Assembly: GCA_965225625.1 (NCBI GenBank)
Contig: CBDDBH010000013.1
Span: forward strand, 1-64,000
Direction: 5' to 3'
Length of the DNA: 64,000 bases
Source: CBDDBH01 sp965225625
GTDB lineage: Bacteria > Pseudomonadota > Gammaproteobacteria > JADZEE01
The notes under the pieces were generated by a model. That model was not told where the DNA came from. It saw nothing but the letters and a program-made list of their open reading frames with translations, and ran no database searches. Positions 36,296 through 44,898 of the stretch are shown piece by piece; the first letter of the stretch is position 1; each line of letters starts with the position of its first letter. Both the position numbers and the translations under genes were made by a program.

Positions 36296-36909
36296 GCAGA
36301 GTCGAGACGCTCGCTCGCCTTGAGAAAATTTGTCTGTAGATCGACGTATTCGCGGGTCACCGGATATTGCGGAAGATCCTGCACCACCCGATCCGGCGGT
36401 CGAAACCAGAACCCGGCATCGGCTTCATCAAGCATGCCGGAATCATTGTAGGAATCCCCGGCGGCCAGTACCTGGAAGTTCATTGCATGGAAGGCAGCCA
36501 CCACCTGTCGTTTAGGATCTATCTGGCGGACTCGATAACCGGTGACAATACCGCTAGCATCGGTCAGCAGCCGGTTACACAGCAACATTGGCCAACCCAG
36601 TTGCCGCATGGCCGGTTCGGCGAATTCATAAAATGTGTCGGATAAAATTGCGAGTTGGAAATGCTCGCGGATCCAGCCGACAAACTCCACCGCTCCTTCT
36701 AGCGGCTGCATTTCAGCAATAACCGATTGTATATCGGGCAAGCCGATGCCCTGCGCATCCAGAACATCCAGGCGATGGCGCATAAGTTCATCGTAGTCGG
36801 AAATGTCCCGCGTCGTGAGTTTCAGCGCGTCGACGCCAACGCGCTTCGACACCTCTATCCATATTTCCGGAATCAAGACGCCTTCTAAATCCAGACAAAC
36901 AACTTTCAT
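36292..36909 (-). CDS. thrH: ThrH-type phosphoserine phosphatase / homoserine phosphotransferase
   Basis: HAD-family enzyme of 205 residues from ATG 36909, equal in length to Pseudomonas ThrH. HAD motif I is DLEGVLIPE (D7, E9), motif II ILSDTFYEF, and motif IV GDSYNDSGML; KRQVVAAF carries the conserved lysine. The family removes phosphate from phosphoserine and can pass it to homoserine. It is flanked by repeat family 1 at its 3' end and family 2 at its 5' end. Confidence 0.9.
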   Translation of the reverse strand: MKVVCLDLEGVLIPEIWIEVSKRVGVDALKLTTRDISDYDELMRHRLDVLDAQGIGLPDIQSVIAEMQPLEGAVEFVGWIREHFQLAILSDTFYEFAEPAMRQLGWPMLLCNRLLTDASGIVTGYRVRQIDPKRQVVAAFHAMNFQVLAAGDSYNDSGMLDEADAGFWFRPPDRVVQDLPQYPVTREYVDLQTNFLKASERLDSA

Positions 36910-36923
36910 GATCGGCTGTGAAC

Positions 36924-37094
36924 TCCTAGCCCGCAAATTGCATAAAGGATCCTGGCGCCTCGCTGAGGGCGCGTGCGGCTGGGCGCTGCGCTGGAGCGCC
37001 AAGCATAGCCGTAGCTATGGTGGCGTGAAGCGCAAGCCCAAGCGTGGGCGGACCAGCGAGGGCCAGGATAGCTGCACGGTGCAGTACAAACTGT
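36924..37094 (-). repeat. Dispersed repeat, family 2, copy 1
   Basis: About 170 bases that align, on the minus strand, with 48058-48217 on the plus strand. Shared blocks include ACAGTTTGTAC, GCTATCCTGG, TTGCGCTTCACGCCA, CATAGCTACGGCTATGCTTG, GCGCTCCAG and CCAGGATCCTT. Both copies are open in one frame and end in a similar peptide (IATAMLGAPA ... PGSFMQFAG here). The rest of the gap, 37095-37287, shows no gene. Confidence 0.75.
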
Positions 37095-37287
37095 ATTTTC
37101 CATCCTATAGACATCGGATCTTTGTAGTACGCCGGTTTCAGCAGCATCGTGCGGCGCCTTCACGCACTATGCGGGCTAAGAGCTTCTAATATCTCTAAGT
37201 CAGCGTTAGCTGGCGTATAAGGCGCGCATAGGACAATATTCCAGTCGTTGCCGTCAAGTTTTTCCTGCTCATCACTAAGGACCGTGC

Positions 37288-39486
37288 ATGAACAAAACGA
37301 AATTCGCGCTATTGGCGGCCATTGCCGTGGTGGTCGCCGCGTTCTTCGCCTTGGGCCTGGATCAGCACTTGACGCTGGATACGTTCAAGCATCAGCAGGC
37401 ACAACTGCAAACCTACCACTCTGCACACCCTGGGCTAACAGCACTCATATACTTCGGCCTGTATATCGTCATCACCAGCTTGTCGGTCCCGGGTGCGCTA
37501 CTGTTGACACTTGCGGGGGGTGCCATATTTGGCGTCATCTGGGGATCGATCCTGGTTTCCTTCGCCAGCAGCATCGGCGCCACTGTTGCGTTTCTGCTCT
37601 CCCGTTTCGTCCTTGGCAATGTGATACAGACGCGCTACCGGCATCGGCTAGAGGCTATCAATGACGGCATCGCTCGCGATGGCGCGTTTTACTTATTCGC
37701 CATCCGCCTGGTGCCGCTGTTCCCCTACTTCGTCGTAAACCTGGTGATGGGTTTAACCAGCATCAAGACACGGGTGTACTACCTCACCAGCCAGCTGGGC
37801 ATGCTGCCGGCGACAATTATCTACGTCAACGCGGGAACGCAATTGGCGAAACTGGAATCCACTGGCGATATTGTCGCACCCGGCGTATTGGGTTCGTTGG
37901 TATTGCTCGGAATATTCCCGCTGCTGGCGAAAAAACTCTTGAATACGCTGCGAGCGCGGCGAGTACTCAAGCCCTACGCCAAACCGCGCTATTTCGACCG
38001 CAACGTCATTGTCATCGGCGCCGGATCGGCGGGGCTAGTCGCCGCCTACATTGCGGCGGCGGTCAAAGCGAAAGTTACCCTCATCGAAAAACACAAAATG
38101 GGTGGAGATTGCCTGAATACCGGGTGCGTGCCCTCCAAAGCACTGCTCCGATCCGCCAAATTCCTGGCTCAATGCCGGCGTGCTTCGGAATTGGGGATCC
38201 GCAGCGCCACGGCTGAATTCGACTTCGCCCAAGTAATGGAACGCGTTCAAAGCGTAATCCGGGAGATTGAACCCCACGATTCCGTGGAACGATATTCGGC
38301 CTTGGGCGTCGATTGTGTCCAGGGCGAAGCACGCATCACGTCACCCTACCGCGTCGAGGTGGACGGCCGCACCTTGACGACCCGAAGCATAATTATTGCT
38401 GCGGGCGCCCGTCCTTTCGTCCCGCCGATCGCGGGCATCGAAAACATTCGTTATTGGACCTCGGACACTATTTGGAACCTGCGTGAGCGACCGCAAAGAT
38501 TGGTAGTGCTGGGTGGTGGACCCATTGGCTGCGAGCTCAGCCAGGCGTTTGCGCGCTTGGGTTGCACCGTCACCCAGGTGGAAATGGCGGAGCGCCTGTT
38601 GATCCGCGAAGACCCCGAGATCGCCGCGATGCTGCACGCGCAGTTTGAACGCGAGGGAATCGACGTCCGGGTCGATCATCGCGCAACGGCCGTGGAATAC
38701 GCAGACGATCATAAGGTTCTCGTCTGCGCCCACGGTGACGGGGCGCCACCCTCAGAAGTGCGCATCGAATTCGACGAATTACTGGTGGCCGTCGGGCGTG
38801 TCGCCAACACTGAAGGTTATGGACTCGAAACGCTGGGCATACCGCTTTCCAAGCAGAATACGATCGAAACTGATGCCTATTTACAGACCCTGTACCCGAA
38901 TATTTACGCCTGTGGCGATGTTGCCGGTCCTTATCAGTTCACGCACGTGGCGGCCCATCAAGCCTGGTACGCGAGCGTCAATTCATTGTTCGGTAGCCTG
39001 TGGCGCTTCAAGGCCGACTATTCCGTGATCCCCTGGGCAACCTTTACCGAGCCGGAAGTTGCCCGGGTCGGGCTGAACGAGCAGGATGCTCAGGCCCGCG
39101 GGATCCCGTACGAGGTAACAAGTTACGACATCGGCGATTTAGATCGTGCCATTGCCGACGGAAATGCGTATGGACTGGTCAAGGTGCTCACGGTTCCAGG
39201 CAAGGATCGCATCCTCGGCGCGACGCTGGTCGGGGAGCACGCCGGTGATCTCATCAGCGAATTCGTCAGTGCGATGCGCCACGGCATTGGCTTAAACAAA
39301 ATCCTCGGGACCATCCATATCTATCCGACCATGGCGGAGGCTAACAAATATGTCGCCGGCGTATGGAAACGAACGCATGCGCCTGATGGGTTATTGGCTT
39401 GGTTGGCGCGTTACCATCGGTGGCGACTTGGCGGCAGCGGTGGATCCGCCGAGGCGCCCGCTCCAGCCGATGGGCCAGAGGTTTGA
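37288..39486 (+). CDS. TVP38/TMEM64 membrane domain fused to pyridine nucleotide-disulfide oxidoreductase
   Basis: Protein of 732 residues. The N-terminal 230 residues form a TVP38/TMEM64 (VTT) membrane domain with about six helices and the motif SVPGALLLTLAGGAIFG. The rest is a mercuric reductase/lipoamide dehydrogenase-type flavoprotein: FAD site VIGAGSAGLVAAY at 242, redox disulfide CLNTGC at 275-280, NAD motif VVLGGGPIGCELSQ, and dimerisation end IHIYPTMAEANKY. It lacks an HMA metal-binding domain. The substrate is unknown. The fusion ties a redox enzyme to the inner membrane. Confidence 0.87.
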   Translation: MNKTKFALLAAIAVVVAAFFALGLDQHLTLDTFKHQQAQLQTYHSAHPGLTALIYFGLYIVITSLSVPGALLLTLAGGAIFGVIWGSILVSFASSIGATVAFLLSRFVLGNVIQTRYRHRLEAINDGIARDGAFYLFAIRLVPLFPYFVVNLVMGLTSIKTRVYYLTSQLGMLPATIIYVNAGTQLAKLESTGDIVAPGVLGSLVLLGIFPLLAKKLLNTLRARRVLKPYAKPRYFDRNVIVIGAGSAGLVAAYIAAAVKAKVTLIEKHKMGGDCLNTGCVPSKALLRSAKFLAQCRRASELGIRSATAEFDFAQVMERVQSVIREIEPHDSVERYSALGVDCVQGEARITSPYRVEVDGRTLTTRSIIIAAGARPFVPPIAGIENIRYWTSDTIWNLRERPQRLVVLGGGPIGCELSQAFARLGCTVTQVEMAERLLIREDPEIAAMLHAQFEREGIDVRVDHRATAVEYADDHKVLVCAHGDGAPPSEVRIEFDELLVAVGRVANTEGYGLETLGIPLSKQNTIETDAYLQTLYPNIYACGDVAGPYQFTHVAAHQAWYASVNSLFGSLWRFKADYSVIPWATFTEPEVARVGLNEQDAQARGIPYEVTSYDIGDLDRAIADGNAYGLVKVLTVPGKDRILGATLVGEHAGDLISEFVSAMRHGIGLNKILGTIHIYPTMAEANKYVAGVWKRTHAPDGLLAWLARYHRWRLGGSGGSAEAPAPADGPEV

Positions 39487-39599
39487 GCGTCAACGCTAAC
39501 CGCCACCAATCGCGGGGGCATTGAGTGTTAGTCGGTAGGCTCTGTTCGGTTGACCCTGCGGCGGCCGCACCGTAATACTTGAAACACTGCATTCACGTG

Positions 39600-39629
39600 T
39601 TGTAAAGTTGACGTTAACGTCAATATAAA
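39600..39629 (+). promoter_or_regulatory. liuR promoter with LiuR-type operator
   Basis: A perfect 16-base palindrome TTGACGTTAACGTCAA occupies 39608-39623. It lies in the 18-base spacer between a -35-like TTGTAA (39600-39605) and a -10 TATAAA (39624-39629). The form matches operators described for the LiuR branched-chain regulators. Autoregulation is the simplest reading. Confidence 0.65.
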
Positions 39630-39640
39630 GACAGACGCGA

Positions 39641-40030
39641 ATGTCACAACACTATACTATCCGCGCCCTAGCCAAGGAGTTTGGAGTGTCCGCACGGACT
39701 TTGCGTTTCTACGAGTCCAAAGGTCTGGTCAATCCACAGCGCGCAGGCACCGCGCGTCGTTACGACGAACGCGATCGTATTCGATTAATCTTGACTTTGC
39801 GCGGTAAGCGAATTGGCTTTTCGCTAGAAGAAATCAAAGAAATCATAGATATGTACGATCCAATCGAGCAGGATGATGGCCGTCAACTGCTGCACTTGTG
39901 TTCCCGGATCCGGGCGCGACGCGGACAATTGCTGGAAAAGCTCAGAGACATCGAAGCGACCCTCGGCGCCATGGACGAGGTGGAAGATCGGTGCTTGTCA
40001 CGGTTGCTGGCGCGGTTCCCTCAAACCTGA
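39641..40030 (+). CDS. liuR: MerR-family regulator of leucine/isovalerate catabolism (LiuR)
   Basis: Protein of 129 residues: MerR helix-turn-helix (YTIRALAKEFGVSARTLRFYE), wing, and a long coiled helix, without metal-binding cysteines in the MerR positions. Its place directly before liuA and the palindromes on both sides identify it as LiuR. In characterised relatives it represses liu genes until the acyl-CoA inducer appears. Confidence 0.88.
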   Translation: MSQHYTIRALAKEFGVSARTLRFYESKGLVNPQRAGTARRYDERDRIRLILTLRGKRIGFSLEEIKEIIDMYDPIEQDDGRQLLHLCSRIRARRGQLLEKLRDIEATLGAMDEVEDRCLSRLLARFPQT

Positions 40031-40042
40031 CGCATATGAACG

Positions 40043-40058
40043 TTAACGTTAACGTAAA
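40043..40058. promoter_or_regulatory. LiuR-type operator before liuA
   Basis: TTAACGTTAACGTAAA agrees with the upstream site in 14 of 16 positions. A second, overlapping register (TGAACGTTAACGTTAA) starts at 40037, so two overlapping sites are possible. It lies between the liuR stop and the liuA ATG at 40080, which has a strong GGAGG ribosome site. Confidence 0.65.
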
Positions 40059-40079
40059 GACTAATTTGGAGGTAATCAC

Positions 40080-41249
40080 ATGAGTGGGCTTTATCCCACC
40101 TTGAATTTTGCACTCGGCGAAACTGCCGACATGCTGCGCGCCGCTGTGCGCGACTTTGCGGATCAGGAAATCGCTCCGCGCGCTGCTGAGATCGATGCCA
40201 GCAACGAGGCACCTAACGATTTATGGGAGAAATTGGGTTCCATGGGTTTGCTCGGGATTACCGTCGAGGAAGAGTACGGTGGTGCCGGTATGGGTTATCT
40301 CGAACACGTCATCGCGGTCGAGGAAATCAGCAAAGCATCAGCCGCCGTAGGTCTTTCCTATGGCGCCCATTCCAATCTGTGCGTCAACCAGATACGACGC
40401 AACGGCAATGAAGACCAAAAACAGCGGTATTTACCAAAACTCATCAGCGGTGAGCACGTCGGGGCATTGGCAATGAGTGAATCGGGTGCGGGTTCGGATG
40501 TCCTCAGTATGCGCCTGAAGGCGGAGAAAAATGGTGATCGCTATGTGTTGAACGGTACCAAAATGTGGATTACCAATGGTCCGGACGCCCACACTCTGGT
40601 GGTTTATGGGAAAACGTCACCGGAAGCAAAGTCACGCGGCATTACAGCGTTCATTATCGAAAAAGGCTTTAAGGGCTTCTCCACCGCCCAGAAACTGGAC
40701 AAACTCGGGATGCGCGGCTCCAACACCTGCGAACTGGTGTTCGAGGATTGCGAGGTCCCGGAAGAAAACGTGCTGGCGGGTGAAGGCGCAGGTGCCCGCG
40801 TGCTGATGAGTGGACTCGACTACGAGCGGCTGGTGCTCTCAGGTGGACCCTTGGGTTTAATGCAGGCCTGCATGGACGTCGTACTGCCCTACATACATGA
40901 GCGCAAACAATTCGACCAACCGATTGGCGAATTTCAGCTGATGCAAGGCAAGATCGCGGACATGTATACCACCCTGAATGCCTGCAAAGCCTACGTTTAC
41001 ACCGTCGCCAAAGCCTGTGATCGCGGCGAAACCACGCGAAAAGACGCAGCCGGTGCCATCCTCTATTCCGCAGAGCGTGCAACCTGGATGGCACTGCAGG
41101 CGATCCAGGCGCTGGGCGGCAATGGCTATATCAACGAATACCCGACGGGCCGGTTGCTGCGCGATGCCAAGCTATACGAAATCGGCGCTGGGACCAGCGA
41201 GATCCGGCGCATGTTGATCGGGCGCGAATTGTTCATCGAATCTGCTTGA
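40080..41249 (+). CDS. liuA: Isovaleryl-CoA dehydrogenase
   Basis: Acyl-CoA dehydrogenase of 389 residues that converts isovaleryl-CoA to 3-methylcrotonyl-CoA and passes electrons to ETF. Motifs: AMSESGAGSDV and KMWITNG (FAD contacts), and the catalytic Glu at 249 in GLDYERLVLSGGPLG, the helix-G position characteristic of isovaleryl-CoA dehydrogenases rather than of straight-chain enzymes. QALGGNGYINEYPTGRLLRDAK is intact near the end. TTTGGAGG lies before ATG. Confidence 0.95.
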   Translation: MSGLYPTLNFALGETADMLRAAVRDFADQEIAPRAAEIDASNEAPNDLWEKLGSMGLLGITVEEEYGGAGMGYLEHVIAVEEISKASAAVGLSYGAHSNLCVNQIRRNGNEDQKQRYLPKLISGEHVGALAMSESGAGSDVLSMRLKAEKNGDRYVLNGTKMWITNGPDAHTLVVYGKTSPEAKSRGITAFIIEKGFKGFSTAQKLDKLGMRGSNTCELVFEDCEVPEENVLAGEGAGARVLMSGLDYERLVLSGGPLGLMQACMDVVLPYIHERKQFDQPIGEFQLMQGKIADMYTTLNACKAYVYTVAKACDRGETTRKDAAGAILYSAERATWMALQAIQALGGNGYINEYPTGRLLRDAKLYEIGAGTSEIRRMLIGRELFIESA

Positions 41250-41259
41250 GATCCGCCGT

Positions 41260-42867
41260 ATGGCTGCCATACAGACCAATCTCGAGCTGCAATCCGAACA
41301 ATCACGTGCCAGTAACGAGGCGATGCAGTCTTTGGTCTCGGACCTGCACGAGAAAGTTATCGAAATTGTCCAGGGTGGCGGTGAGCGCGCACGGCTGCGC
41401 CACGTCGAGCGCGGCAAACTGTTGCCTCGCGATCGACTGCACCGCTTGCTGGATCTCGGCTCACCCTTTCTAGAATTGTCACAATTCGCCGCCTACCAGG
41501 TCTACGACGATCCCCTGCCCTGCGCCGGCATTATTACCGGGATTGGTCGCATCAGCGGCACTGAATGCGTGATCGTCGTCAATGATGCGACCGTAAAGGG
41601 CGGGACTTATCACCCGCTGACCGTGAAAAAACACCTGCGGGCGCAGGAAATAGCGGGTGAAAACAATCTGCCATGTGTCTATTTAGTCGACTCTGGAGGT
41701 GCATTTTTGCCGCAGCAAGCAGAGGTTTTTCCCGATCGGGAACATTTTGGACGAATATTCTTTAACCAGGCGCAGTTATCCGCCCGTGGAATTTCCCAGA
41801 TCGCGGTGGTTATGGGGTCCTGTACGGCGGGCGGAGCCTACGTGCCGGCAATGTCGGATGAGGCGATTATCGTGCGCGAGCAAGGCACAATTTTTCTCGG
41901 CGGCCCGCCGCTGGTAAAAGCAGCAATCGGCGAGACAGTGACTGCTGAGGAGTTAGGTGGCGCCGATATTCATGCCCGTGTCTCCGGTGTGGCGGATCAT
42001 TATGCCAACGATGACGAACACGCGTTGCAGTTAGCGCGCCGCTGCGTCGCAAACTTGAATCTGACGAAAAGCAATCCGCTGAAAGTGCGCGAACCCCGCG
42101 AACCACTGTATCCAGTTGACGAATTGTATGCTGTTGTGCCTGCGGATATACGCCAACCGTACGACGTTCGGGAGATCCTGGCGCGAATTATCGATGCCAG
42201 CGAATTCGATGAATTCAAGCAACTTTACGGGACCACGTTGGTGTGCGGATTTGCCCACATTGGCGGTTACCCCGTGGGGATCGTGGCCAATAATGGGATT
42301 CTGTTTTCCGAATCGGCATTGAAAGGAGCGCATTTCATTCAACTTTGCTGCCAACGTGGCATCCCTTTGATATTTTTCCAGAATATTTCGGGGTTTATGG
42401 TCGGCAGCAAATATGAGGCCGGTGGTATTGCCAAAGACGGCGCAAAACTGGTGACCGCGGTTGCCTGCGCCACGGTCCCGAAATTCACGGTTATCATCGG
42501 CGGCAGCTTTGGCGCCGGAAACTACGGCATGTGCGGGCGTGCATATGCTCCACGCTTTCTGTGGACCTGGCCGAATGCCCGCGTCTCGGTGATGGGCGCG
42601 GAACAGGCGGCGAGTGTGCTGGCGCAAGTGCGACGCGACTCTCTGGAAGCGCGTGGTGACGAATGGTCAGCGCAGGACGAAGAGGATTTCAAAGCACCGA
42701 TCAGAGATCAGTATGACGCTGAAGGTCATCCCTACTTCGGCAGTGCGCGCCTGTGGGATGACGGCGTCATCGATCCGAAAGACACACGCACAGTCCTGAC
42801 ACTCGGCATCTCCGCGACACTCAATGCACCGATAAAACCGACACAGTTCGGCGTCTTCCGGATGTAA
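41260..42867 (+). CDS. liuB: Methylcrotonyl-CoA carboxylase, carboxyltransferase (beta) subunit
   Basis: Protein of 535 residues of the acyl-CoA carboxyltransferase family. Crotonase-like halves with LVDSGGAFLPQQAEVFPDR, VVMGSCTAGGAYVPAMSDE, and IIGGSFGAGNYGMCGRAY, matching methylcrotonyl-CoA carboxylase. It acts with the biotin subunit encoded next. It sits ten bases after liuA. Confidence 0.95.
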   Translation: MAAIQTNLELQSEQSRASNEAMQSLVSDLHEKVIEIVQGGGERARLRHVERGKLLPRDRLHRLLDLGSPFLELSQFAAYQVYDDPLPCAGIITGIGRISGTECVIVVNDATVKGGTYHPLTVKKHLRAQEIAGENNLPCVYLVDSGGAFLPQQAEVFPDREHFGRIFFNQAQLSARGISQIAVVMGSCTAGGAYVPAMSDEAIIVREQGTIFLGGPPLVKAAIGETVTAEELGGADIHARVSGVADHYANDDEHALQLARRCVANLNLTKSNPLKVREPREPLYPVDELYAVVPADIRQPYDVREILARIIDASEFDEFKQLYGTTLVCGFAHIGGYPVGIVANNGILFSESALKGAHFIQLCCQRGIPLIFFQNISGFMVGSKYEAGGIAKDGAKLVTAVACATVPKFTVIIGGSFGAGNYGMCGRAYAPRFLWTWPNARVSVMGAEQAASVLAQVRRDSLEARGDEWSAQDEEDFKAPIRDQYDAEGHPYFGSARLWDDGVIDPKDTRTVLTLGISATLNAPIKPTQFGVFRM

Positions 42868-42872
42868 TTTGC

Positions 42873-44867
42873 GTGTTTGAAAAAATTCTTATCGCTAACC
42901 GCGGCGAAATTGCCTGCCGGATCATCAAAACCGCGCGCCGAATGGGGATTGGCAGCGTTGCCGTCTATTCAAGTGCCGACGTTGGCGCATTACATGTTCA
43001 CTTGGCCGACGAAGCCGTCGAGATTGGTCCAGCTCCCGCGCGCGACAGCTACCTGCGAAGTGATCGGATCGTGGAAGCGGCACGGGCGACACATACAGAT
43101 GCGATACACCCCGGCTACGGATTCCTCGCTGAAAACGCTGCATTCGCCCAAGCCTGTGTCGACGCCGGGCTGGTCTTTATTGGTCCGCCGGCAGCCGCTA
43201 TCGAGCGAATGGGTTCAAAAAGCGCTGCAAAAGCCATTATGAATGACGCAGGCGTGCCGGTAGTGCCCGGCTATTTTGGCGCGGACCAGGCAGACGCAAC
43301 GCTGGAGCACGAGGCCGCCAAAGTCGGGTACCCGGTGCTTATCAAGGCGTCGGCCGGAGGCGGTGGTAAAGGCATGCGGGTGGTAGAAAAAGCTGAGGAT
43401 TTCCGCGCCGCGCTGGATTCCGCCCGGCGTGAGGCCGCCAGCGCCTTTGGCGATGAGCGCATGTTGTTGGAAAAATACCTGCTTACACCGCGGCATATTG
43501 AGATCCAGGTGTTCTGCGATGCGCATGGCGGTTCAGTATCGATGTTCGAACGTGATTGCTCGGTACAACGCCGCCATCAAAAGGTGCTGGAAGAAGCGCC
43601 GGCGCCGGGGCTCAGCGCCGAGCGTCGGCAAGCGATGGGCGCCGCGGCCGTTGCCGCGGCGCAGGCTGTAGGCTACCGCAATGCCGGCACGGTTGAGTTC
43701 ATCGTCGACAGCAACGATGACTTTTATTTTATGGAAATGAATACGCGTCTGCAGGTCGAGCATGCCGTTACAGAGCTCGTAACGGGTCAGGACCTGGTGG
43801 AATGGCAGATCCGTATAGCCGCCGGCGAACCATTACCTTGCCAGCAGCAAGAACTAGAACTACACGGGCACGCGATCGAGGTACGTCTGTATGCCGAGGA
43901 CCCGACACGCGATTTCCTGCCGGCGACAGGACAAATAGCCCATCTGAGGTTTCCCGCCGGCGATAATCTGGTCCGTATCGATACCGGCGTGCGCAGTGGT
44001 GATGAGGTATCCGTTCATTATGATCCCCTGCTGGCCAAAGTGATTGCCTGGGGCCCCGATCGCCGCCAGGCGTTGACACGTCTGCGTGGTGCCCTGCGCG
44101 CGACAGAGCTGGTGGGCGTCACAACCAATCGTGAATTCCTGCTGGAGCTGGTCGGCCATGCAGAAATGCGCGCTGGTGGGGTCGATACCGAATTTATCAG
44201 TCGCCACATTGACAGTCTGATAGTGCCCGCGGCGATACCCGACGACACCGTGTTGGCAATTGCCACGTTGTCTGTAGTGGCCGAACGCGGTCGCACGAAT
44301 GCCGCAAACGCTATGAAATCCGAGGATCCTTACTCACCCTGGGATGATGCGACGATCTGGCGGATGAACGGGGAAGGTTTTTCCTTAGTCGAATTTCAGA
44401 TTGCTGGCGAGCGTGTACCAGTCACTGTGCGGACCACCGCTGGCGGGTACCGGCTGACGCTGCCGGGTGGCGAGCAATCGGCCAGCGTCAGCGCCTCGGA
44501 CGGTAATTTGACGGTACTGCTCAGCGGGCAGCGCCTCCAGCCCCAAATTGTGGGTGAAGATCGACAGTTGGTGGTGATCCTCAACGGCACAAACTATCCG
44601 CTGTCGCTGTTCGATCCCGCTGCAAAGCATGCGGATGCGGAACTCGCGACCGGCAGGTTGACCGCGCCGATGCCGGGAACGGTAGTCAAAGTGCTGGTGG
44701 AACCGGGCTCTCATGTCGTTAAAGGCGCAGCACTGATGGTGCTGGAAGCCATGAAGATGGAGCACACGATTACGGCACCCGGCAACGGCATCGTGAGCGC
44801 CATTCATTTCAAGGAAGGCGATCTGGTGTCGTCAGAGGGTCTACAGCTTTTGGATCTAAAAATTTAA
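42873..44867 (+). CDS. liuD: Methylcrotonyl-CoA carboxylase, biotin carboxylase/carrier (alpha) subunit
   Basis: Protein of 664 residues. Biotin carboxylase domain about 1-450 (ILIANRGEIACRI, KASAGGGGKGMRVV for ATP, FMEMNTRLQVEHAVTE), a linker domain, and a biotinyl domain with acceptor K628 in EAMKMEH. GTG start at 42873 follows the liuB stop by 3 bases. liuC, which normally lies between liuB and liuD, is absent. Confidence 0.95.
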   Translation: MFEKILIANRGEIACRIIKTARRMGIGSVAVYSSADVGALHVHLADEAVEIGPAPARDSYLRSDRIVEAARATHTDAIHPGYGFLAENAAFAQACVDAGLVFIGPPAAAIERMGSKSAAKAIMNDAGVPVVPGYFGADQADATLEHEAAKVGYPVLIKASAGGGGKGMRVVEKAEDFRAALDSARREAASAFGDERMLLEKYLLTPRHIEIQVFCDAHGGSVSMFERDCSVQRRHQKVLEEAPAPGLSAERRQAMGAAAVAAAQAVGYRNAGTVEFIVDSNDDFYFMEMNTRLQVEHAVTELVTGQDLVEWQIRIAAGEPLPCQQQELELHGHAIEVRLYAEDPTRDFLPATGQIAHLRFPAGDNLVRIDTGVRSGDEVSVHYDPLLAKVIAWGPDRRQALTRLRGALRATELVGVTTNREFLLELVGHAEMRAGGVDTEFISRHIDSLIVPAAIPDDTVLAIATLSVVAERGRTNAANAMKSEDPYSPWDDATIWRMNGEGFSLVEFQIAGERVPVTVRTTAGGYRLTLPGGEQSASVSASDGNLTVLLSGQRLQPQIVGEDRQLVVILNGTNYPLSLFDPAAKHADAELATGRLTAPMPGTVVKVLVEPGSHVVKGAALMVLEAMKMEHTITAPGNGIVSAIHFKEGDLVSSEGLQLLDLKI

Positions 44868-44898
44868 TAAAAATAAATGTTTATAGATATTTTATAAT

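Noticed and set aside
36906..37163. Overlapping frames of 73 to 85 codons upstream of thrH
   Set aside because: They lie in a dispersed repeat; treated as repeat DNA rather than as separate genes.
44868..44898. AT-rich gap between liuD and thiolase as a bidirectional terminator
   Set aside because: Only weak A/T stems can be drawn; no GC-rich stem with a T-run was found.
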